From the NCBI RefSeq assembly GCF_004027225.2, contig NC_044302.2:74993239-75057238 (forward strand): 64,000 nt of DNA, read 5' to 3'. This stretch comes from Strigops habroptila (taxonomy: Eukaryota > Chordata > Aves > Psittaciformes > Psittacidae). The position numbers and the translations under genes are program-made. Of this stretch, positions 1 to 12,500 are shown piece by piece (within the stretch, counting starts at the first letter, position 1; the number at the start of each line of letters is the position of its first letter). The notes under the pieces were generated by a model. It worked only from the letters and a program-made list of their open reading frames with translations, did no database searches and had not been told where the DNA came from.

Positions 1-1257
1 CGTTAACTTTAGTCAAGGCTGACTTTTTTTTTTAAAGCTAAATTCTTAAGACAGGTTTGGCACGAGAAGTATTTACATAAAAGGAATAAAGTATTTACAT
101 AACAGGAGAAGAGAGCACAGTAGTGGTTGAATCATTTAATGGTATCAGACAACAGAAGAACACTTAGCCTGACAAAATACGTCATATAGAAACGAGCACC
201 ACATAAATGTTTTTTATTGTTATTATCAGACCTCTACGTTAGAAGAAAAACAGAACCAGAATCAGGTATTATAAAACTGCTACATAAACATAATTAAATC
301 TCCCTGTGTCACTGTTGTCACACATTGTAAAGTAGCCTGATTAAACATTTTTGATACTCTCACTCTTCGCAAGACTTCAGCTTCAGCGTGTGTTCATAAC
401 AAGCAGTGCTCATCTTCTGTTTTCTTCAGGCTTTTTGTTTTTTTCATTCCCTGCTTTTCTTCTTTACTAAAATACTTCACTCTTCACAGCGTACAGGAGT
501 CATTACTTCCCAGTCTCTCCTTACCCTAAGCAGCATATGAGTGTTTTACAACTGAAGTCCACCTTCCAGTCAGTGGTAGCTGGGTTGGGACATAAAACAG
601 TCGAGACAGCAATGGGCCACTAACATCCAGGAATCTATAAGCTCTGGAAACCTTGAAGCCTTACAGCTCATCACAAGCTCCTTCCTACACCCCACATGCA
701 TCTTCATACACTCTTTGGTTCTTCAGTGAATTCCAAGTTTTCCCTTGTTCTCTGTCTAAATCTAGATCCCCTCCAAAACTCTATGGATCCCATTTCCCTC
801 CAATCTCACTGTCTAACCAAACTATCAACCTGTCAAGCAAGAGTTTAATTCACTCTCTTTTCCTCCTGCCATCTGTTTTCTTGGCATCACTGCACCTTTC
901 ATCCCTGTTCTGGTTCCCCTTGTTTTGACTCACATAACCCCAAATGGCTTCCCTCACACTTCACCAGCTACCAGGCTCTGCCTAACCAGTGGGGCAGCTT
1001 TAGTCCCACTGTCATTCAGGTCCTACCACTGCTACACCCGCTTACATGTGGCACATCCCAACCCTCCTCCCCTGGCTCCTTGTCCTCTCACACAGCTGCT
1101 CCTTGCACTTCAAAGCTCTTGTCTCTGCTACCAAAGCCAGCTTCTTCCTGCACCCTGCCTGCGCCTAGCAAGCAAGAAAGCAAGTATCTTCTCCCATTTC
1201 CAATGCCTGAACTGGCGGTCATTGAAGGAAATTATGAATTTCTATTAAATTCATCTC
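1..1257. other. Left flank, no gene recognised
   Basis: AT-rich sequence up to about 0.65 kb, then a C/T-rich stretch. One AATAAA lies near 86. In mammals FCHO2 lies upstream of TMEM171, so this could be FCHO2 downstream or 3' UTR sequence, but no coding exon is visible and I cannot show it. The short open frames at 653-1248 have no recognisable protein features. Confidence 0.4.
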
Positions 1258-1645
1258 AGGCTGAGAGAGTTAGGCTTGTTCAGCCTGGAGAAGAGAAGGC
1301 TCCGGGGAGACCTTAAAGCAGCTTCCAGTGCCTAACGGGGCCTCCAAAAAACCTGGAGAGAGACTTTTTACAAGGGCCTGTAGTGACAGGACAAGGAGAA
1401 GTGGCTTTAAGCTGAAAGAGGGTAGATCTAGCTTAGACATTAGGAAGGAATTCTTTACTCTAAGGGTGGTGAGGCACTCGGAACATGTTGCCCACAGAAG
1501 CTGTAGCTGCCCCATCCCTGGCAGCGTTCAAGGCCAGCTTGGACTTTGAGCAACCTGGTCTAGAGGAAGGTGTCCCCTGCCCATGGCAGGGGAGTCCGAA
1601 CCAGATGATCTTTAAGGTCCCTTCCAACCCATTCTATGACTCTAG
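1258..1645 (+). mobile_element. CR1 LINE 3' fragment
   Basis: The block reads like the 3' end of a bird CR1 non-LTR retrotransposon in forward orientation. It has the 'TTGTTCAGCCTGGAGAAG' segment near 1277, the conserved 'GATGATCTTTAAGGTCCCTTCC' region near 1604-1625, and the terminal 'ATTCTATGACTCTA' tail ending about 1644. It carries no intact reverse transcriptase and is 5'-truncated, as nearly all CR1 copies are. Overlapping open frames in it are shadows. Confidence 0.93.
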
Positions 1646-2410
1646 GAAATTAGTCCCATCTAAGCTTGGCCTGCCTTTAATGCCTGTCAAGTTCCCAAGC
1701 GTGCAGAAGGTTAAGGCTGGTAAGGCTAAAGCGACTACAGGAAAAGCTCCTGAATGGAAGGTGCGGCGCAACCTCCCCAAGCGGCCTGCTGACCCGCCTC
1801 ACCGTGAAGCCAGCGGTATTCCATAGGCACACCAGGCCACGGCCACACGCCTCCAGGGACAGGCGCAACGGCCCTGCCCAGGGAGCTGCGCCTCCGCTCC
1901 GCAGCTGAGAGGCCTCCCCGCCGCGCAGCCAACACCCGCACCGCTGCCGGCCGGCTGACAGCGGCGCAGCGCCCCTGGTACCCCAGCGCCGGCCTCGGGC
2001 GCGGTGACCAACATGGCGCCGCCTCGCACCCCCACCTCCTCCTCCTCACCCGTCAGGGGCGCGGGCAGAGCCCATCGCGGAGCCGCCCGCCGGCACACCC
2101 CCCGGGCGCCACTGGCCTGCGGGATAAGCGGCGATGGAGGCGCCCCGGCAGCGGCCGCCCCCACCCTGCGGGCCGCGGGAGGGCAGGAAGCGCCCTGTCT
2201 GCGGCGGGGCGGGGCGGCCGAAGGGCGACGCCGGGCGCCCGGGGCCACCGCCGGGCGGGGCGCTCGGCACCAGGGGAGGCGGTGCCGCAGCAGCCACCGC
2301 CGCCGCACGCTCCCCGGGGGCGGTGCGGTGCGGTGCGGCGCGGCGCGGCGCAGCTCGGCTAGGCCCGGCCCGGCCCTGCCCCGCCCAGGTGCGCGCTGCC
2401 TGGCAAAGGT

Positions 2411-2420
2411 GCTTAAATAG
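2411..2420 (+). promoter_or_regulatory. TATA-like box in the CpG island
   Basis: 'TTAAATAG' at 2413-2420 sits just after a CAAAGG stretch and about 43 bases before a strong GTAAGG splice donor at 2463. If used, transcription would start near 2443-2450 and give a very short first exon. Spacing and composition are seen; use is inferred. Confidence 0.4.
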
Positions 2421-2442
2421 CGTCGCCGGCCGCGCCACCGCA

Positions 2443-2462
2443 GCCCTTTGCACCGCGGTCAG
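2443..2462 (+). other. TMEM171: Candidate TMEM171 exon 1 (non-coding)
   Basis: The sequence 'GCGGTCAG|GTAAGG' at 2455-2468 is a near-ideal splice donor within the CpG island, on the TMEM171 strand. The exon start is only a guess from the TATA-like box. There is no start codon that would continue into the TMEM171 frame, so this would be 5' UTR. Mammalian TMEM171 also starts with a non-coding exon (established knowledge). RNA evidence is needed for the exact 5' end. Confidence 0.4.
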
Positions 2463-2930
2463 GTAAGGGGCGGGCGCTCAGAGCCCTTCGCCGGCGGCCT
2501 TTTCCCGGTCCGCGCTGTCCACCCTCGGGCGCCGAGGCCGTGCTGCCGTGACGAGGCGCTTCCCTGGCTGCCGGGGCCGTCACAGCTTCCGCCGCGGGTT
2601 GAAGGAAGCGACCGGGTGGGCGCGGAAACAGCGAGCGGCCCCCGGCTGCGCCTCCGGCGCGGTGGGGAGCCTGGGAGCGCCGGTGCGACGGGAGGCAGGC
2701 GCGGCGCGGTGCGGTGCGGAGCGGAGAGGGGCACCCCCGCGGGCAGGCTTTCTGTCGGCGGGCGGCACGGCTGGAGAGCGGCTCGTCCCTCGACTGACCC
2801 CGGGGGGCGGCCGCGGCGGGAGGGTGGGCTTGTGTCGTGTCTCCCGGCCGCCGGCTCGGCCGCTGCCATGCGTGTGTTTGTCACCCCCCTCAAGCGTGGA
2901 GGCTCGGGCCGTGCCCCTGCGTCCCGGTTA

Positions 2931-5900
2931 TCTGGGGCATAAACATCTTGCGGCAAGGAAAGCCTCTTTATCTCCCTGGAGAGCCCACCGCTCCGCAGAC
3001 TGCTTCCCCATAGAGTGACCTGGACGCCATTATAGTGACAGGATGGGATGTCTCTGAAGGGGCCTCTACAAATTATTCTGCTGACATGTCATGGTCCAGT
3101 TACTCCTGGTGGCATACAGCTGCGAAAGCACTCGCTGGGGTGGTGGGCTGGCCCTACACGGGCCAAGTGCTGCTCCCTCACAGGAGTGGGTAGATGAGCA
3201 GCCCTGCACCACTCCTTGCTACAGCATGGGAGCTGTGTTCTCGAGGCATGATCCATCGTGCTGAAGACCTTAATGTGACTTAAAAGACTTGGCGACTAGA
3301 AGAGAGCATAGCTGATGGGCTGGTGCATGAGGAGGGTTATCCCATGGGATGCTGTATTTACCAGATGGAGTACAGCTTAATTGCTTGTCTGTGAGTTGGC
3401 TGTGATTTAATGCTCCAAGCCAACCTCAAGAAACCGGGACAGGAAGGCTTTGGGTAGCTTTTGGAGACTTACATCTTCCTGATGGTCACTGTCCTATCCT
3501 CTCGAAGATTTGCCTGTGCCTTTTGCAACTTTAAGGTACATCAGCCTCATGGGACAGACCTTCCCTGAACTTGCCAGAAATTGCTCTGTCTTGTGTTACG
3601 TGTTTGAAGAATGTCAGCCCTGGGTTTAACTGTGTCTGTCTACCTTCTCCCCAGCCTTCCTGGAGGTACTGGAGAAAGTAGGAGCTGCTTTGTCCCAGCT
3701 CTTGGGTCCACCAGCGTGTCCTGTAAAAAGCATACCACCTACATGCATGGGAACCTTCAGAGCCTGTTACTGAATCTAGGTGCTGGCCTAGTTACCTGCA
3801 TGGCATCCAACCAACGGGTTACCAAAACTTGCTTTGCAAGCTCCTCTGTGTCCAGACATCCTTTTGGGGTTCTCACATCCAACTGTGTCATCAGGACTTT
3901 CTTCCCTGCCAAAGTGAGTTGGGGACATTTGCGAACCAGCTTTTACAGTAGCTGTTTTTCTCTTGTGGCCCACAGGGATGGTAGCTGGCAGCTTCTTCAC
4001 AGACCACATTTCTGCCTGGCAGAGGTCAGAATCCCTGGCTGCCGGTTTGTGGTGAGAAGGATCCCTGGCACACATGTGTCTAAAGACTGGCAGGATTCAT
4101 CCCATTTTCTGGAAATTCCTACTGTAGCTGCTTTCCAGCACTTCTCCAGACATTGACTTCTGCCCTTCAGTGGTTGTAAATAACAGCACAGCATTACTCT
4201 TATAGTGTGAGCTGACACAATAATTTTGTCAGCCCATATGGGCAGTTTCTTTCTGTGGCATCCACTCCCTGCTTAGGGATATCATCCTCCTGGGTTACCA
4301 AAGTTGTATGTTCCATGAGATGACAGCACTGTTGGGCACTGATCAGAGGGTGTGTACACAAGAGGTCAGATTGGTTATGTTTAGCATCTCAGAACCTGTT
4401 AGTACTTGTAGTCTTAATGTTGCTTGAAAGTAGAAAACTGTTCATCTTGTCAGGCATTTCGCCCTAGGTCTTAACACAAGTGGTTAAAAACACCGTGGGG
4501 AGGGAGTACTGTAAGGATGAAGGTGGTGAACTCCAATTACTGCAGTTTAGCCAGCTGTACTCATGGATGGGTGCTCTACTGAATGTCAAGTTCAGAGTGC
4601 GATCTGGGGGAAAACTGGAATATGATAAAGAACAGAAAATGACATGGTTACAGAGGGAGTTATGAATGGAGGAAGGAATTGGATACAGGGAATGAAAGGA
4701 AATGGAGAGCTATTCATGTTTTGATATTGAAGTTAAACTGAATGAAATTGACAGGACTTTTCCTTCCAGGTAGCTTGTCCTGTCGGATGTCATGGTTTAG
4801 TTTGAAACCTGGGAAGGAAAAAAATAAAAAGACAAAAACCAAAAAAAAAGGCAAACAAAAACCACCCAGCCACAATCGCAGTGGCAACTTCCCAGTAGCA
4901 GTTCAGAAATTGAAAGTATGGGTGAAAACACTTAAATGGAGAAATCTTGAAAAGGGTGGCTTGTGAGTTCTAATGGGTTTCCATTGTGGAGTACAACTGA
5001 CAGGGTATTGCAGTTCTTGAAGTAAAAACACAGACTAGATCTGATCCTTCTGCATGAAATGATTTGGGTGCTTTTGCAAGCGAAAGAGCAGGAATGGGGC
5101 CTTTTCTGGGAAACATAAAATGGAGAGACAGCAGCATTTTAATTCTTCCAATGCCTTTTTCTTTTAATCCTCAGTTCCTGAATTCATGTGACTGCACCTG
5201 GCTATCAAATTTCATATGAATAAGGAGGAGTAAATTTATAGCCTGGTGTTTGCAGTGGAAATCTTGGACAATATGAACTCTGAAGGTTCAAGCAGAAAGT
5301 CCTTGTTCCATCATTAAAACTTGTATTTTAAAATCCTTGGAGTTGTTCATAATGTGAATGTTGTAATGCAAGTGTTTGTTACACAGAAAATTGACAAGAG
5401 ATTGTGATGTTGTTTCCTATTGAATATACCTGGCATGGGCCAGACTTACAAAAGGGTAAAGCACTATATCATTTAAGTTAAGCTTATAACCAGACTTCCT
5501 TTACAAGCTATGTTTCCAATTCTCTCTTTCCTCATCCTTAACTGCATCTACACTAATAGATCTAGCAGTTTCTGACCTGGTATTTCCATGTCTGCTCTCA
5601 GACTTTGGGTCAATATAAAGGGAAGATTCCCTTATGTCAATATGCCTTTGCATATATCAGATTTAGTGGAAGTATTTCAAGCAGGTAGTCAATATAAGGC
5701 TTGCTTCTTAAAATACTTTTTGAAACACAAGAAATAAAGCTTAATCTTGCACTGGGTTTTTTATTGAAATTTGGTGGTAGCATAAATGAAAATTAGTCCT
5801 CCTTTGGATTTTGCAGCATTAAATCTGTGGCTTTCATCTTCAAAGTCACAGCAGACTGTTCTGAATGTTCCTTCTTTTGTGGCCTGAAAGAATTAAGAAA

Positions 5901-8191
5901 ATACACGCATGCTTCATTTCTAATGTGTGTTTTAACTTAATCTCATAACAATAAGATTGGTGGAAGAGAAGCAGGCACTGTGTTGGAGTAATGAGAACAA
6001 ATTTATAGATTTTTCTTTTGAGGGGCTAAATGTTTGGATTTTTTTCCCTTCATTATTTCCTTTTGTCCTAATTCATTGAACTTGTCCATATTTTCTTCCC
6101 TAGAGGGAAACACGAAAGAAGGATTCAGAGTTCTCTCTAATTATAGTGTATTATTGCTGTTATAATGGTTAATGTGCCTCAGCAAAAAGTATCTCAAGAC
6201 AGTTGAGTCTGAAACTGGGCTTTGCTGGGATTTTCTTTTTTTTTTTTTTTTTTTTTTTTTTTTGTATTTCAGAGGCCCTTTATTCAGTTTTGTGCATTTG
6301 TTGGTAGAACAGTAAATCTTAGCCACTTCAGATCAATTATAAACATGGGGAAATTCCTAGATGTGAAGGATTATATGCAGTTATGAGAAACAGTTGTATT
6401 AACTTTGGCAAGACCAGTGAAATCAAGGAAGGAAGAGTGACCAAACTAATCCAGTTTCTCTGCTCAGAAGTAAAGCCTTCAAACTGACTCCAGCTCATGC
6501 AGTATTGAAAGTGTGCTTGGCTAATGGTCTTCAGGTTGAAATCTATCATAATTTCTCTAATTTCTTTTTGGTGACATACTGTCCTATCTTTAGTATTCTT
6601 TATAACCATTTTTTTTTTTTTTCCAAGACTGAAACTTTGACTCTTCTACCAAGGGAACCTCAGCTAGCAGTTTTTCGAACCAGTCTTAGTAGATGGATAG
6701 ACTGAATCCAGAACAGTAAAGAAACAGGTAGCAGGCACAGTTTACAAATTAATTGACCACAGTAATGGGATGCATTAAGGGAGGTCCCTTGATTTTGCTA
6801 TTCAAGATAGCCAGGTGGGAGACTTTGTTTCTTCCTGCAGTGGCCTTCTTGCTGCTACTGTTCTAGCCTGTTTGCTTGCCTGTTGAGCCTAGCCCTTATT
6901 GTGCCTTTTACCTGCATGCGGCTCTCTGCCTTCTCCCATGCTGTTGTGGCAGTCTGGTTTGATGTTCAGCAGGAATATATCTAATAACTTCATCATTCAT
7001 GTATCTGCTCAGCCAGTTACTTAATTGGGTCCTACTCTTACAAGTGGCTAAGTAAAATGACTGGATAGATTGCCTTGCACTGCAGACAGATAATTATATA
7101 TTCGAGTGACACATGGGTTTTATGGTTGTGTTTTGTTTTCATCCCAGTGGGGCACTGCAGTTACTGGGGAGTGACGCGAAGCTTGTTGTGGCTGACACAT
7201 GTTCAACAGCTTGCTTCCAGAAATCATGTAATACTTTGTTTTTCTTGTGGAATAACTATTATGAGGCATATGTAAGGAGGAGTCAATCTGACTTGACTTT
7301 TAGCTTCTAGTCATCTGAATTAGTAGCAGGGCAATGGAAGTTGGTAGAGGAAAGTCTGAAGATTGACTAACTAACAACAGTAACTAAGTCGATTCCCTGC
7401 TTCTATCTGTGACAAACTCCTCCAGTCCCTATATATCCTTCCTGATATATCCAATATATCCTGATATTATCCACCAAGTAATAGATGAGGTTGTCTGTCA
7501 TGGGAGGCTGTGGATGAGGGGAAGAGGGCAGCGTTAAAACGCTGCAATATGAGTGCATATAACTCACTCATACACTTGATAGGTAGGGAACAGCTTTCTG
7601 GTGGACCATCCAGACATTATTTTCCATAGTCTGAAATTCTCCTGGGTTTCAGGTTGGCTTTTGATGGATGTAGCCACTTGGACCTGAGATCTCCATGGTT
7701 GCTAGTCACTGTAGTATAGAGTACAGATGTCCATATGATGCCTGTAGGCCAGAGTGTCAGAGCAGCACAAACTTCCTTGTGCATAATGTCAGAAATAATT
7801 TTTGTTTTTGTTTTCCTTAGAGCTCATTGAATGGCACTCTGTCCTAACTTTGTCAGGCTTTCCCTGTCCCAGTTTCTCCACATCCAGCAGATTTGTCATC
7901 TGTACTACCATATGGACTAGCCTCAGTACTAGTTTCTATTTTCTTCTGGTTTACTGCTGAATCTAGACTCCCTTGGGTTCTGAAGCCTTCTAGGAGCCAC
8001 CTTTATTATATTTCTTTTTAAAGCTTTCTTAGAGCACAGACAAAGGATTCAGGAGTACAGGAAGTTAAAAGAAAGTGTGGGAGCAGTATTCTTACAAACT
8101 CTAAGTATTGAATCAGTGAGACATGAAGTACACAGTCTTTAGTATGGCTTTTTAAGTTGTTTTTTTTCTTTCTTTTTTTATGTCTTTTCAG
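2931..8191 (+). other. Inferred TMEM171 intron 1, no gene seen
   Basis: Non-coding AT-rich DNA between the CpG island and the candidate 5' UTR exon. An open frame of 181 codons at 3611-4156 lacks any recognisable domain and is treated as chance. The only distinct element is the long poly-T run near 6.24 kb. No recognisable transposon was found. Confidence 0.5.
6236..6263. repeat. Poly-T homopolymer (28 T)
   Basis: An unbroken run of 28 T, preceded by TTTTC. It could be the A-tail of an old minus-strand retrocopy, but no parent sequence is recognisable next to it. Confidence 0.9.
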
Positions 8192-8319
8192 AACAGAACC
8201 AAAATCTTCTGTATGCTTACTCTTGAAGCTGTATAGGACCAGAAGCTGATTTAAGGAGAGAAACAGAAAAGCCTTTATTGCCTGTGGAAGGAGAAGCAAG
8301 ATTTGTATGCTTTGAAAAG
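8192..8319 (+). other. TMEM171: Candidate TMEM171 exon 2 (non-coding)
   Basis: A 128-base segment is bounded by a strong acceptor and a good donor. A long T-rich tract runs from 8158 into 'TTTTCAG' ending 8191, and 'GAAAAG|GTATGA' has its GT at 8320-8321. It lies between the CpG island and the first coding exon and contains no start codon that joins the TMEM171 frame, so it would be 5' UTR, possibly alternative. Evidence is splice-site quality and position only. Confidence 0.45.
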
Positions 8320-8792
8320 GTATGAATTAGAAGATTTAAAGTCCAATAATCATCAATATTCATATGCATTAAGTTTCTTTCTCTCAAGAGCTGTCACTTT
8401 CTGCCATTCACTACGGAAATTTCCCATAGCTTTCTGCTTTCAAGGGGAAAGGTGGCCTGTCCTTGTTCCCCAGATTCAGCCTTTGAAAATAATGTCCCCT
8501 TAATCATAAGACTGTGTATCTAAAGAAACAATTCATTTAGATGTGCAGCAGCAATTGCAGGGTTTTTTTCAGTCTACCTATAAAGCAGGTTCTGTCTTTT
8601 CATCAGCATTCAATGGCAGCAAACTGAATTAGGCACTTTAATCCATAATGGAAGTACTACAAAACAGAAAATAGACCAAGTATATACAATATAGGCTGAG
8701 TAGCAAATGCAGAAATAAATATTGTAATGTAGCTAGTCCCACTGTTGGTTTTTTTTCTTCTTATTTTGATTTGTGTATTTTCATGTTCACAG
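8320..8792 (+). other. Inferred TMEM171 intron 2
   Basis: AT-rich, with a T-rich tract from about 8749 leading to 'TTCACAG' ending at 8792, a good acceptor for the first coding exon. Nothing else is recognised in it. Confidence 0.45.
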
Positions 8793-9514
8793 ATCTACTG
8801 TAGTTTTCTGCCACTTAATGCTAACAGGAAAAACAATCAAACAAAAAAACCCCAGCCCATCTGCTTGAGGAGATTCTGTTGTAATGTATCCAGTGGCTGT
8901 TCCTGCACCAGGGGGTGAAGGAAATAATGGACAACATGGGAAACTTATTTTTTTCCTTTTTGTTTGTGGAGCTGTGTTGCTATGCGCTGGATTCCTGCTT
9001 TCAGTCTTTATTCTACAGTCATGCCCATCTGGAACGTTCAGTGACTGTAACGAGGTCCTTAAGGCTGCTGGGCCTGTGTTGGCTGTAAGTGGACTGGTTT
9101 GTATTTTACTGGCACGATCAAGGGCCAGGGTGTATATAAGACAAAGACAGTTGCAGAATGAACAGGTTTACAGCCTTGTTTTCTGTCGTGGGAACTGTCA
9201 GTTTGCCCAGTTTCTCATATTTGGATTCCTGTTTTTAACTAGTGGAATGCTAATTAGCATCTTGGGCATTTGGGTTCCTGGCTGCAGCCCCAGCTGGCAC
9301 ACCATACAGCTCAACCACACCGGCAGTTCTGATGTGGACCTCCAGGGCTGTGGATTCCTGTCACTTCAAATCATGGGACCTTTGATTGTGCTCACTGGGT
9401 TGTGTTTCTTCGTGATAGCTCATGTTAAAAAGAAACAAAACTTAAATCTCAGCCAAGAATCTTGCGAAAGTGAAGAACAACCTCAGAGGCCTGAACCTTT
9501 TCAGGTTACAGTAG
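8793..9514 (+). CDS. TMEM171: TMEM171 first coding exon
   Basis: This exon carries 91 bases of leader and codons 1-210 plus one base, i.e. all four membrane helices. The acceptor is 'TTCACAG' ending 8792. The donor is GTAG|GTGGGT with GT at 9515-9516. This donor, not the nearby GTAAAT at 9519, keeps the frame with the next exon. Reading through it stops within two codons, at 9520-9522. Confidence 0.9.
8818..8868 (+). promoter_or_regulatory. Upstream ORF in TMEM171 5' leader
   Basis: An ATG at 8818 opens a 16-codon frame ending with TGA at 8866-8868, 15 bases before the main ATG at 8884. If the exon starts at 8793, this small frame is in the leader of every transcript and could reduce TMEM171 translation. 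The reading is direct; the effect is inferred. Confidence 0.4.
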
Positions 9515-12500
9515 GTGGGTAAATAATGTGTGAACTTTATATTTGAGAATTAGTAATAAGGATTTTTTTCCCACTAATTATTTACCTCTGAATATTACTT
9601 ATTTGAGGTCTAAGCATGTCAGTTCTGGTATGTCAAACCAGCCAAAACAGAAAAGTGTTGCTTTGTCTCATATGTTTTCTGTAAGATCAGTTCAGTTACC
9701 TTTTCTCAAAGGCAAAACCTTTGAGAGAACAAAGGGTCTGACTATCTGCGCAAAAGAAGCCACATAATCCACACAAATGAGTCCAATTCCATTTCCTTTC
9801 TCAGAGAGAGTAGCTGACACAGCAAATCACAGGTCTGTTGACTTCTGTGACTATATTTAAGATTTATTTTAGCCTTAAGCTCTGACCCCTTAAACAGAAG
9901 AATCTGATTTATAAGAAGTGTGTTGTATTTCTTTTAATCATGGCCACATCTTCCATCGGTCAGAGACGTAATTGTGAAATGCTTCTGTAATTGCGCAGTG
10001 TTTGAGTAAATGTGGTATGTTGGCAGGGAATGCTCCCTTGCATATACCACTGCTTTTAATATCCCATGAATACATTCTATATATAGATTATTCTGATAAC
10101 TTTCTGCCTCTCAGAAACGATAAGTCAATCATAATATTGCCTGTCATCTGACTGGCTGGACTTGAGATTCATTATGCAAAACTTTTTTCCTTCTGCCTAT
10201 CAAACCAGTGTACAGACCTCTAACTTGGTGACCCTTAGAAAATGTGAAGGTGTAAAGTCAGTTTTCCACACACCAGGATAAGTCAAAGGGTCATATAAAG
10301 GAATTCAGATTGTCTTTAAAGGCAAGAAAGCAAAATTAGTGGGTTCCTTTTATATTTCCATCAGGAAGAGGAAAACTGAAAGGCTGAAGGCTGAGGTCTG
10401 GTTGACATTGTGGCATTCTGGAACAGTGGTGACTCAGCTAGAAAATACCCCCACTTTCCTCAATATTTTTGATGCTCCCTGACCTGTCCCTGCAGACAAA
10501 TTACCAAGGAAGAAAGGTTCCAGGCAGTTGTGAATATTGATATAAATGGTGCAGTAACCAATAGATACAAATTTTCTGTTTAAGGAAAAAATTAAAAAAC
10601 TGAAGCTCTTAGATTATAAAGTTGAAATTAGCAGATATGCTGCACAGTATACTTAATGGTGAATTACGCATCAGTAGCATTGTGGTATTAATATGACTTG
10701 AATACTTTTTTATAACTCTGCAGTACTGTGGAGAAACTTAAGCTGCACTATTTTAGATATGTGAGGAAAACTAAATGCCTACCCTTGAAGTGAGCCAACA
10801 GTAACTGTGCCTTGCACTTCCAGTTTCTGAAGACAGCCAACAGTGAAGAGGTTTGTGTCTCTTAGCTAGATGGAAAACTCCCCCTCCCCATCTGTATTTT
10901 CAAAATGAAATCTTCCATTTGTGAATGTGCCACATCTTTATTTTGGGATAATTTTGGTTTTGAATGTACCTCCAATGTACTTTAACAGCCCAGAATATAA
11001 CGGTTCTGTATGTGTGATCATTGCAGTTTATCTTAAAAGGTAGACAAAGTAATTCCAAAGACAAGAAATATTTTAGGATACAGTTAGAAAAAACAGCGGT
11101 GCTCAATTTTTCAGAGGTAGTAATTGGTGGGGTTTTTCCCTAGGTGATGCTGTAATGATATTCCCACCTCCACCACCTCCTTATTTTGCTGATCCTGTGT
11201 CACCAACTGTAACACATTGTCTTATGTCAGGTGGTTTGCCTACAAGTGAAAATCCTCCACCATACCACTCTATCTTCAGTGATGGGTAAGACTCTTTTCT
11301 TCTCTGTCTTTGGAAATCTGAGCTGCTTCTCAAGGTATCCAAGACCACATTCTGAAATAATCACTATGAATTAACTCTCTGCTAGGCATTACAAAGTTTT
11401 CTAGTGTGTCATTGGACTTGCTTCAGATACCTTAATTGAAATAGCATTAAAATATCCTGGTATAAAAGGGCAACCACAAAACACAGAGTGTCCTCTGTGG
11501 GAGTAAAATTCTTACCAGTTTATTATGACTGAAAAGAATTTCCATGAAGTGAAAACAAAGCGTTAGATCAGTGGTCTTCTTCAAATATAGTCAGATTAGG
11601 TTTCTTCCACAGATTGTCCAAGAGCAGGTGCCCCTGACAGCAGTGCTTCAGTGTCATGGTACCCACACTGCAAGATTTTTCTCTGTAGAGCCAATGCAGT
11701 GAGCCCTTAATGACACCTATCCACAGGCCCTGTCACCCTGGCAACTCCACTTTAGTGGCTTCTGTTCCCTCTGTGATCATTATCTTACTGCCTTGAGGAA
11801 GTGAGACCTGCTGTGCTGGTCTGTCTTGTTCCAGCTGTGGCAGTGTGTCAAGATAAAAGGATACCTTGATATGGCAGGAGAAGAGCAGGAGGAGCTCTAA
11901 AAGGGAGGTTGCAATGCCAACTTCATCTCAAGGTGTTGTACCTTACCCATGCAGCCAATCTTCCATAGGTTGAGAACAGCTGATTTACCAGATGCTGCCA
12001 CTACCAGGCTGTGGGAGGGAGAGCTGCCAAGTGACTGAAGAGTTGTCTACACTGGAAGAACTTCTAGGGTTATTTATCCCCTGTGGGTTACCACCAGTGG
12101 GCTGCTAACTTGAAGGTGAAAGAGACACTGCAGGGACCACATACTAGGACCCAGAACTAGATCTGGCCAGAAGAGCTCGATGCCACATGCCTAGAGCCCC
12201 AACTCATTTTCAGGCCTCTCGTGATCCAGAGTTGACTTGACTTTACCTTTAGGAAGGTCCTATGTCAGCTTATTTTTGATCTGTGAGTCAGTAGGTGGTG
12301 TGGGACTTCTTCATTGGATGACGTTGGTTTACAAGACTGCACCTACAGCATCCTAAGCACCATCATTGCAGCAAAAACTCCAGCCTGCCTGACTGTGTCC
12401 AGTCATAGTAGTTGTTGGTCCATTGCTTTAATAGCTTTCCACTGTACTCCAGGTTTTTCTATTCACACGAGGCAGTGTATTCCATGCCTAGCTATGTGCT

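Larger units (their letters stand above)
1790..2930. promoter_or_regulatory. CpG island, likely TMEM171 promoter
   Basis: About 1.1 kb of very CpG-dense DNA with many GC boxes. It includes a short tandem GGTGC/GGCGC repeat at about 2323-2350. It stands alone in otherwise AT-rich flanks and is the only strong promoter-like region upstream of the TMEM171 coding exons, on the same side. Long open frames on both strands here come from lack of stop codons in GC-rich DNA. Whether transcription also runs leftwards cannot be judged. Confidence 0.8.

Noticed and set aside
1328-1826. Open frames of 73 and 113 codons
   Set aside because: They lie in or run out of the CR1 3' fragment and show no protein family features.
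1735-3018. Many arginine/proline/glycine-rich frames on both strands, up to 169 codons
   Set aside because: They overlap in several frames inside the CpG island, where stop codons are rare; none continues into a recognised gene.
3611-4156. 181-codon + strand frame
   Set aside because: No domain, signal or family likeness; it lies in the inferred first intron of TMEM171.
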